From the NCBI GenBank assembly GCA_025999775.1, contig BNXT01000033.1, positions 1 to 9,361 of the forward strand: a DNA stretch of 9,361 nt. Direction: 5' to 3'. The position numbers and the translations under genes are program-made. The notes beneath the pieces were generated by a model. That model did no database searches. It worked only from the letters and a program-made list of their open reading frames with translations, and was not told the origin of the DNA. This stretch comes from Bacteroidia bacterium. GTDB lineage: Bacteria; Bacteroidota; Bacteroidia; Bacteroidales; P3. Shown piece by piece: positions 1 through 7,300 of the stretch (within the stretch, counting starts at the first letter, position 1; each line of letters starts with the position of its first letter).

Positions 1-1
1 T

Positions 2-253
2 GTTCATTGTATCGAAGTAGTACCAAGTGAGATATATCATCTGAATGATGACTATATTTTATGGGAAAATGAAATAACAGATAATTTTATTGAACTTTTC
101 CCGACACAAAACATTTGCTTTATCTCTGACGACGCTTTAGTGGGTATTGAACATGAGGAACTCGTATTGTTTGGGAAAAACTATACTCAAATCACCACGA
201 TGAACGAAACTTGTATGGAAACATCCGAGAACATATCACGAGTTTATCTTTAA
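2..253 (+). CDS. C-terminal end of an unrecognised protein (5' end outside window)
   Basis: An uninterrupted frame runs from the left edge through 83 codons to a TAA at 251-253. The gene starts upstream of the window, so only its tail is seen. The visible part is acidic and soluble-looking (for example IEVVPSEIYHLNDDYILW near its start), with no membrane segment and no motif I can name. It ends in SRVYL. The spacer repeats begin about 30 bases after the stop, so the original C-terminus could have been changed by repeat insertion, though nothing proves this. It points the same way as the FN3 gene at 450 but is separated from it by 196 bases that include a promoter, so co-transcription is not needed. 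The other two forward frames contain stops here, which supports this frame. Function unknown. Confidence 0.7.
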   Translation, partial: VHCIEVVPSEIYHLNDDYILWENEITDNFIELFPTQNICFISDDALVGIEHEELVLFGKNYTQITTMNETCMETSENISRVYL

Positions 254-283
254 AAGCAGGACTTGGTGCACGCGTACGCTCCC

Positions 284-338
284 TGAGCGTAGTCGAAAGG
301 CAGTGCGCTGCAGGTCGTTTCGACTACGCTCAACGACC
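284..338. repeat. Palindromic intergenic repeat with two competing hairpins
   Basis: TGAGCGTAGTCGAAA at 284-298 and TTTCGACTACGCTCA at 318-332 are exact reverse complements, giving a 15-base-pair stem around a 19-base loop. The right arm is also nested in a second inverted repeat, GGTCGTT at 313-319 with AACGACC at 332-338, around a 12-base loop. The two structures share bases and cannot form together. Neither is followed by a T-run, so it is a poor intrinsic terminator, although it lies 30 bases past the stop of the upstream gene. The CGACTACGCTCA core resembles short palindromic repeats I recall between genes in Bacteroidota and some other phyla, which suggests a dispersed REP- or MITE-like element. 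No second copy is seen in this window. Confidence 0.75.
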
Positions 339-340
339 GA

Positions 341-396
341 ACTCCACACTTCACACTCCACATTGTTCATTGTTAATTATTCATTATTTTTGTGTA
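341..396. repeat. Degenerate tandem repeat, period about 14 bases, becoming AT-rich
   Basis: Read in rows of 14 from 341, the sequence is repetitive. ACTCCACA occurs at 341-348 and again at 355-362, and TTCATT at 366-371 and 380-385, both pairs offset by exactly 14. Rows one and two match at 10 of 14 positions and later rows at about half. The composition drifts from CA-rich to AT-rich. I recall similar CACTCCAC and TTCATTGTTAATT strings in Bacteroidota spacers. It lies directly upstream of, and partly runs into, the promoter of the FN3 gene. Confidence 0.5.
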
Positions 397-420
397 ATTC
401 AAATTTTTTATGTAATTTTG
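389..420 (+). promoter_or_regulatory. Bacteroidota-type promoter for the FN3 gene
   Basis: TTTG at 389-392, then a 20-base spacer, then TAATTTTG at 413-420. This fits the established Bacteroidota consensus of TTTG near -33 and TAnnTTTG near -7 recognised by the primary sigma factor of the phylum. Transcription would begin near 426-428, giving a leader of about 25 bases before the ATG at 450 or 456. This placement argues against the longer frame that begins at 303. Confidence 0.7.
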
Positions 421-449
421 CAATAGTTAACAAGACGTTTTTCTATAGA

Positions 450-2570
450 ATGGTTATGCGCAAAAATACAGTGATTACTCATAAAATAAGTAAGTTAGTA
501 GTACTTGTTTTTTTAATTCTACTTTGGAATATACCGGGAGTCAATGCGGCGGATAACACCAAGGAGGTCATAGGTCATATAAGTGTCAAAGCAGGACCGT
601 TTCAGAAAGGTATCAAATTGCGATGGGCGGCGAGTTCGGCGGCGGCGTGGCGATTAGGCAATCAATATGGTTATTGGATTGACCGCTATGCCATTGTACG
701 GAACGGAGAGCTACTACCGCAACCGGAATACGAGCGATTGACAGCTACGCCTCTCAAACCACGACCGGCATTGTCATGGCGAACGATAGCCCAACGCAAT
801 GATATGGCAGCGATTATTGCACAAGCCCTTTATGGTAATACGTTTACTATAACGGCGGGTAGTCAGCAGGGCTTTGCTAAGATTCACGCACTTGCGCAGG
901 AACAAGAACAGCGTTTTACGATGTCGCTCTACGCTGCCGATATGAACTTTGAGGCAGCTTGTTTTGCCGGTTGGGGCTATACCGATTTGAAAGCAGATTC
1001 TAATGTTCGCTACGTGTATCGCATACTTCCGGCATTACCGGAAGGGAAAAAAGATTCTATCACATTAGGCTTTGTTTACACCTCTATTGCCGACTATAAG
1101 CCCCTGCCAAAACCCATAGCTCTACAGGCTCAATTTGGCGATAAAATGGTATCGTTGTCGTGGGATTATGAGACGCTCAAATCGGTGTATGGTAGCTATC
1201 AGGTTGAGAAGTCGGAGGATGGAAAACACTATACCGTACTGAACGAAACGCCATTATCGGTGATGACACAATCATCCAATAGTCGAATCAATCAGCGAAT
1301 GTTGTATGTAGATTCGTTATCGAAAAATAATCAACGGGTTTACTATCGTGTGAGCGGTATTTCGATTTTTGAAGAAGTCGGACAACCTTCGGATTCGGTG
1401 TATGGATACGGATTATCGAAACTATATAGCGCTCCTGCCATCACACGTGCGGTGGTTAATGATAGCGGAAGCATGGAGATAGCATGGACGTTTGAAGAGC
1501 AAGACCCGCTTTTGATAGCACATTTTGAGCTAAATCAATCCCTCCAAGTGGATGAACACTACGAAATCGTACAACAGATAGATAAGAGTAACCGTCGAAC
1601 GGTTTATTCCAAACTGTATTCCAATAATTATTTTACTGTGTCGGCGGTTTCAATACATGGGGACAAGACAAGCTCGTTTCCGGTGTTGGTTCAGCCTGCG
1701 GATATGTCTCCCCCCGCCAAACCTACGGGGTTACGAGGTTCCATAGACACTACGGGCAATGTTCTGCTTTCGTGGGATGCCAATATGGAAAGCGACTTGC
1801 AAGGGTATCGTGTGTATAGAGCTTTTAATCTCAATGAAGACTTGGTATTGCTTTGTGATAGCCTGATACTTACGAATACCGTAGCAGATGAGGTCGAAGT
1901 CATGAATTTGAATGCTACGGTATATTATGCTGTGTCGGCGGTTGATTACGTGTTTAATCACTCGGTTTTATCGGACGTATTGTCTATTGAGAAGCCCGAC
2001 CTAGTGCCGCCAACAGCACCGTTTATTGTGAATGGCATCGTGCATCCGGAGGGCGTAGAGATTACGTGGGAAAACAGTATGAGCCGTAATGTTCATAGTC
2101 ATCAACTCTATCGCCGTCGGCAAGGACAACAAGCGGACAGCGCCTTGGTAGCTGAATTTCAAGATGTACAGCAGCGGTATGAGGATAACTCGGTGGAAGA
2201 CGGTATAGGCTACACCTATTGGATGCAAGCAGTGAAAAAGAATGGGTTGAAATCACCGTTGTCCAATACCATTGATGTTATAGCAAAGCGTGTTAAAGAA
2301 CTATCTTTCAAGAGTTTTGACGCTATTGTGGATAATCAAAACAACATCATTAAGTTGATGTGGGTGTGCGATGTGCCCAATATCGAGCGTTATGAACTCT
2401 ATAGGGCAACGGACAATGGAGCGCCGACATTATGGAAGCGGTTGAACAGTCAAACAACGGAAGTTATAGAAGAAGGTGTACAGGCGCAAAAACAGTATAG
2501 TTATACATTGAGAGGCATCACAAAAGATGGCAAAGCCTTGAAAACAAAGGAATTGAAAATTAAATACTGA
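450..2570 (+). CDS. Exported multi-domain fibronectin type III-like protein
   Basis: A secreted or surface protein of about 706 residues, with no catalytic motif seen. The start at 450 (ATGGTTATG; 456 equally possible) lies just after a good promoter. An upstream in-frame ATG at 303 would translate the intergenic repeats and bury the signal peptide. A basic start and hydrophobic core end in GVNA, so signal peptidase I should cut near residue 33. Residues about 38-216 form a larger module with RWAASSAAAW (W59, W67) followed by LGNQYGYWIDRY and a helical insert. FN3-like modules follow at about 218-320, 328-415, 419-510, 519-605 and 614-706, showing the Trp of strand B (LSWDY, IAWTF, LLSWDA, ITWEN, LMWVC), the GYRVYRA and RYELYRA strands, and YYAVSAVD-type strands. 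No lipobox and no clear type IX secretion C-terminal domain is visible. It ends in tandem stops, TGA TAA. It converges on the giant-protein operon 26 bases away. Likely role: adhesion or scaffolding at the cell surface (inference). Confidence 0.85.
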   Translation: MVMRKNTVITHKISKLVVLVFLILLWNIPGVNAADNTKEVIGHISVKAGPFQKGIKLRWAASSAAAWRLGNQYGYWIDRYAIVRNGELLPQPEYERLTATPLKPRPALSWRTIAQRNDMAAIIAQALYGNTFTITAGSQQGFAKIHALAQEQEQRFTMSLYAADMNFEAACFAGWGYTDLKADSNVRYVYRILPALPEGKKDSITLGFVYTSIADYKPLPKPIALQAQFGDKMVSLSWDYETLKSVYGSYQVEKSEDGKHYTVLNETPLSVMTQSSNSRINQRMLYVDSLSKNNQRVYYRVSGISIFEEVGQPSDSVYGYGLSKLYSAPAITRAVVNDSGSMEIAWTFEEQDPLLIAHFELNQSLQVDEHYEIVQQIDKSNRRTVYSKLYSNNYFTVSAVSIHGDKTSSFPVLVQPADMSPPAKPTGLRGSIDTTGNVLLSWDANMESDLQGYRVYRAFNLNEDLVLLCDSLILTNTVADEVEVMNLNATVYYAVSAVDYVFNHSVLSDVLSIEKPDLVPPTAPFIVNGIVHPEGVEITWENSMSRNVHSHQLYRRRQGQQADSALVAEFQDVQQRYEDNSVEDGIGYTYWMQAVKKNGLKSPLSNTIDVIAKRVKELSFKSFDAIVDNQNNIIKLMWVCDVPNIERYELYRATDNGAPTLWKRLNSQTTEVIEEGVQAQKQYSYTLRGITKDGKALKTKELKIKY

Positions 2571-2596
2571 TAACAGGTATTACCAAGTAACAATTT

Positions 2597-4315
2597 TTAA
2601 AATGCGACGGAATACGTAAAAGAGACGGAGAAGATATTACGTTTTTTGGTTGTGTCGTTCTGCGGAATGTTGCGGAGTTGTTCGGAAAGGGATAGCAAGA
2701 AACGATTGCGTTTTTTTAATGTGTAGGCGGTATTGAGCCGAGCATTGACAATAGCGCCGGTCGAAATACCATTGTTAGTACTGTTGTTGTACGACACGAG
2801 CATTGTTGTTTGTAAAGTTTTATCAAAAAAGAACCGACTGAGCGTCAGTAAAGGACCTATTTGCAGGGTTTGTAGGGATTGTGCATCGCTGTACGAAACG
2901 TTGAAGGCGGCAGACAATTGAGTGTGTATAGCTTCCATCACTACATTGTAGGCAGTTTGAACGTTGTAGGTTTGCATAGCGACGTCGGAGCGTGCTTCGT
3001 TTTCTTTGGGGTTGGCAGTCTCCTGAAAATTGAGATTCACACTCACCGTCTGTTTGCGTTCTTTACTATCGGACAACGTGTAGCCAAGCATCACCATAGC
3101 GTTTTGCGACAATTGACGGAAGTTTAAGGTATCTAAATTTTCGTAATCTGTGGTTTGATTGATATAGGCAAACTGGTCTTTTTTATTCGTGTAAGACTGA
3201 AAATTAGAGTAGCTGAGCGCCGTGTTAAACCGTTCTTGAGCGAAGCCCATATTGATAGCGCCAACAAGGCGTTGCGTTTTGTCTTTGTTGTGATTGTCCA
3301 AGTCGTCTTGCTGTACGCCTATATTAGTAGAAAAGGTCATCCTGTCCTTCAAAAATGGACGCGCAAAATTAAACGTAAGATTTTCCAAATCATTGGTAAA
3401 GAAATACCCACCAAGCGAGTGATATTGAGGGTCTATGCGTTCATAGCCTATTCCAAAGGTATTCTTTTGCAACTGATAACTAAGCTTCATATTCAGGGCA
3501 TCGTAAACGGTCTTCGCATTTGAGGCAGCCGATAGCGCATCCGTGTTGTTCGCCGTAGTATTGGTTGCTAACAAACTCATACCATACTCTGCGCTTAACG
3601 AAAGGTGTTTAATCAAACTTGCGGTGGTATTCACACTCCATGCGATATTATTTTGTGGTACGATGTTCAACTCTTTTGGGATAATCTGCAACAGCGAATA
3701 GGGGTCATCTTTGGCTGCGAACAGGCTGCCGCCAATAGAGAGCTTGTTCATTTTATAGCCTATTTTAGCGCCGCCGCCCATGCGTCGAAAAGCGGGTACA
3801 TTTTGTAGATTGTCCGGATTGTATTCCGTTGCCTTGACCATTCGTCCGTAGCCGGCAGCAACGCTCATCGGACTATTCGGCGGATTGAGTTCGATGCCGC
3901 CGCCGGTGAACATAAAACCACTCATAGTGTAAGGCGACAAGGTCATGGAAACATCCCCGATATGCGCCGTAACCCACTTATACGATGGATGCATACTAAA
4001 CCGTTCCGGCGGGTGCGGATACGTATAGCTGTGCGATAGATTATTCAACGTAAACGTAATCGGAAGGTTCACCATGCCAAACAGCGTACCGTTGAGATTG
4101 GCGCTCAAGACCCACGTGAATGGATTAACACCGGTGTCGCCGGCTTGCAGATAGACGCCGTTCAAACTTAGCCCGCCGTTCATCTTTGCCATGTTTTTCC
4201 ATGAAAACTGATCTTTGAGATTCTCTATACGGATGTTCTGCGCAACACTTTTTGAACTGTTTGCTCCGGCACACAGCGCTATCCCCAAAAACACTATCTT
4301 AACAAAGCGTCTCAT
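2597..4315 (-). CDS. Outer-membrane beta-barrel protein
   Basis: A 572-residue exported protein built from alternating-residue beta strands, probably integral to the outer membrane. The signal peptide is residues 1-25, with cleavage at SVA before QNIRIEN. The chain ends in SFTYSVAF, and a terminal aromatic residue is the usual signal for insertion by the BAM machinery. The N-terminal third holds a distinctive block: GDVSMTLSPYTMSG (about 120-133), GGGIELNPP, GYGR at 155-158 and AFRRMGGGAKIGY (about 175-187), then AKDDPYSLL. I recall this block from a family of uncharacterised Bacteroidota barrels, but could not check it. From about 190 onward, repeated strands such as LSLSAEYGMSLL and RNIFSVSFTYSV fit a large barrel. 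There is no TonB box or plug domain, so it is not a typical TonB-dependent receptor. It starts 10 bases after the stop of the giant gene with an A-rich leader, making it the last gene of that operon. Substrate unknown. Confidence 0.85.
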   Translation of the reverse strand: MRRFVKIVFLGIALCAGANSSKSVAQNIRIENLKDQFSWKNMAKMNGGLSLNGVYLQAGDTGVNPFTWVLSANLNGTLFGMVNLPITFTLNNLSHSYTYPHPPERFSMHPSYKWVTAHIGDVSMTLSPYTMSGFMFTGGGIELNPPNSPMSVAAGYGRMVKATEYNPDNLQNVPAFRRMGGGAKIGYKMNKLSIGGSLFAAKDDPYSLLQIIPKELNIVPQNNIAWSVNTTASLIKHLSLSAEYGMSLLATNTTANNTDALSAASNAKTVYDALNMKLSYQLQKNTFGIGYERIDPQYHSLGGYFFTNDLENLTFNFARPFLKDRMTFSTNIGVQQDDLDNHNKDKTQRLVGAINMGFAQERFNTALSYSNFQSYTNKKDQFAYINQTTDYENLDTLNFRQLSQNAMVMLGYTLSDSKERKQTVSVNLNFQETANPKENEARSDVAMQTYNVQTAYNVVMEAIHTQLSAAFNVSYSDAQSLQTLQIGPLLTLSRFFFDKTLQTTMLVSYNNSTNNGISTGAIVNARLNTAYTLKKRNRFLLSLSEQLRNIPQNDTTKKRNIFSVSFTYSVAF

Positions 4316-4325
4316 CTTTTACTGT

Positions 4326-7300
4326 TTAGTTAGTAGCTGTGTAGAGATAGGAAAAATCGGCGGAGGAACCTGCGGTGTTGTCAGGCAAAATGTAGTTCAT
4401 CGTGGTATTATACGTACCGTAGGGCATCAACGGAAACATTGAATTGGCGAGCGTTCGCACATAGTCATTAGTGTTATTGTCCACATACATATTGGCTGCC
4501 TGTGCTCGCAATTCGTAAAAGTCGTCCTCGTAAATCTTTCCCACATTGTAAACAAAAGGAAAAAAGGTCTTGGTATAGTCATTAAAATTGCCTTCTTGTA
4601 GCTGTCTTATATAGGCGTGGTGCACTACCACCGCCCGTAGCGGCGGCGCTCCATAGAGCGATACATCCCGACGTCCAATCTGCAATGATGCATTGGTAGC
4701 ATATTGAGCATAGAGTAACGGATTGATTCTGTTTGTAAAATAAGCGTTGTCCGTTTTAGCGGACACGTGTATCAACGGTTGACCGCCCGTGTATTCAGAA
4801 CCTAATAGTTCCACTATATCAAAGCCTTCGGCATCATGCAAGGCGTATTGCAATTGCACAGATTCCATACTCAGTATGTAGTAACTTTGTCTGTACTTCG
4901 GCAAATTATTTATTTTATCGGCAAACGAGGCATACATACTTGTTCCAAATGCGTAGGCAAGTAACGGCGACCCCATATCATCACGTATCATTGTACCTGC
5001 CTGTGTAGCGCGTACTGTGGCGCTCCCTGTGGCGTTCTGCTCTACTTCGACACGCTTAGTCAAGTCCTGATCTTGTACGCCACTATGGGCGGAATAACTC
5101 GTTACCTGCATCCTGTATTGCGATTGAGCGCTCAAGCTCGGTATCGTGAATGTTAGCTTGCAGGCGACGGTGTCGTAAACCATTGCCGTGTGGTGTTCAT
5201 TGTTGCGTGCATCCTTAAAAGTTATATCATAGCGCATCGACGGATCACTCAATAGGTATGCCTGTCCGCGCTTGAGTTGTACTACGCCTTGTGATGTCTC
5301 ATTCGTATAGAAAAAACGCTGATCAATGACAGGATAACAGAATGCTATATTATGTGTCGGAATATAATCCGGCGCCGTACCCGTCCGGAACGCTACTTCT
5401 TTATGTTCTTCCAAGATTTTACCCTCATCAGCTTGTACGCTCCATGTTCCGTTTTTGTACTCCTCAAAGACCACCTTGACTTTTGCGGTCAGCGGTCTCT
5501 GCGATGGCAGTACATCGCGTGGCTCAAAAGTTGCCAATAGATTATCTGCGTTGTAGCGTATAGTCCCTGTAATGGCGCTTGTTTGGTCATATACCGCAAA
5601 TTCGCTTACGCGTATCCGGTAGGTCTTACGTTCACCGTCCTCTTCGATGTTAAACGGTGTGTTCACCTCCATATTAAAAGCTACCTGCGGCGCTACAAAC
5701 ACATCCACATCCTCGCTTTCCGCTATAGGCGTAAGATTACTTATCACCTCTATGCCAAGCGGATTACTTGGCGCCATTTCTATTTGGCATTGTTCGCCAA
5801 ACTCTACTTGCAGGTTGACACGTCCTTTAATCAAGCCATTGAGCACATTGAAATTCATCGCCAACGTGCCGGCTATCCACGTCGGGTTGGGCAATTGTGC
5901 CTGCAACAACGCCGCAGCGCCTCCCGATAGTATAGGTATCGTTTTGCGTATCGCAAATAAATTTACTTTCACGCCTACCTCGCCCTGCAAGTACGTATAG
6001 GCTTGTCCGTTTGCGTACCAGCCATTCATACCCAGAGCGTTCTGGCTGCCGCTACATGTAGCATTGCCGTAATCGGTAAGCATCACATCAAAACCGATAC
6101 CGGCTTTTAATCGTGCATACACTATCCACGCTGTGATGTCGCCGGTGTTGAGCGAAAAATCTGTCCCAAACGCTATACCTCTGCCGCTTTGCAATGACGC
6201 AAGATTGCGATTGTCCTTCACCTGCAAGCCCTGCTGTCCTAAGATGCTGAGCACCTCTGAAGGCACTGCTGCCGGTGGCGGCATGTCATCACCCACCATG
6301 AAGTAACTCCCTACTTGTAAGGTTGCGACATTAGCTATGCCCAGCTTCAACCCAATACGATTATCTGGACGTCCGGCGTGAAGATACCATTGCCCCTGTT
6401 CGATATGCAGTACCACCTCACCGGCGCGATTATTCGCCCCACTTCCCACTATCATGCCATTCGCCATGTTCGCATACGCCGCAAAGTTCCCATGAAATAC
6501 ATTATTCTCAAAATCGTACTTCAAGCCCATCGTAGCTAAAAAGCCTGATTGTCCGGGCGTTTGTGAGGGTTCGTAGGCTGCCGCCGTTGATTCATTCGGC
6601 TCATACATCCGTAACTGCTGAAGCATATCCTTTTTTTGCGGGTCGTTGCCTATAAATCTCTGTTCCGCTGCTGCTGCGGCTTTGAACTTATCACTCACAA
6701 ATTTAGACATATCCTCTGCGCCGGGTATGTTTCCCATGAAACTTGCCTGTCCAAATAAGCCTGCATACATCACGCCGCCGTTATTGTTGAACCCGACCTC
6801 AAACTTCGCTTCGCCATTGATAGCGCCGTTACCGGCTTGTATCAACACCGCCGCTTGAATGCCCAAGCCATTCAGCGAATCCGGCACGTAGTGCGCTTTC
6901 GTAGGCATCCTCGAGGACTCGCCCTCCGGACGCATGCGCAACGACACCCCGCCTCCAAAGCCCGTCAACGAGACCCCAGTAAAAATAGGGATGCCTCCGG
7001 GGATCCCTAACAAACCATCCACTAACCAATAATTATAGCTCTTGCGCCCAAATATCGCCCGCATATCCACACTCAAACCCTCTAACATCTTATCAAACCG
7101 CATGCCGATACTCCCCTGAAAACCATCCCCATAAATAGGGTCTTGCTGTTTTATCGACAAGCTCCCATTGATACTACAGATGCCGGCTATTTGGCTACTG
7201 ATGGTTATATCGCTCATCTTGGTCTTCTTGTAGCGCCAACGCAGCGAGCCATCTCGCTCTTCCATGCCGCAGACAATCCCTATGCTCGTACTGCCGCCCA

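Noticed and set aside
272..279. Eight-base palindrome GCGTACGC as a possible operator.
   Set aside because: Short self-complementary words are expected by chance; it is not repeated and is far from the promoter.
211..426. 71-codon plus-strand frame across the end of the left gene and the spacer.
   Set aside because: It overlaps the reading frame ending at 253 and then translates the palindrome and AT-rich repeats; no coding character.
2516..2570. C-terminus of the FN3 protein as a type IX secretion sorting domain.
   Set aside because: The segment reads as the closing strands of the last FN3-like module; the conserved Gly and spacing of a CTD are not visible.
2571..2596. Possible terminator between the convergent genes: TTAC, loop CAA, GTAA at 2580-2590 followed by TTTTT at 2594-2598.
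   Set aside because: The stem is only four mostly weak base pairs, so it would be too unstable to act as an intrinsic terminator.
4257..4284. Possible lipoprotein signal in the barrel protein (ALC near residue 15).
   Set aside because: The residue before Cys is Leu, which the lipobox does not allow, and a better signal peptidase I site (SVA) follows at residues 23-25.
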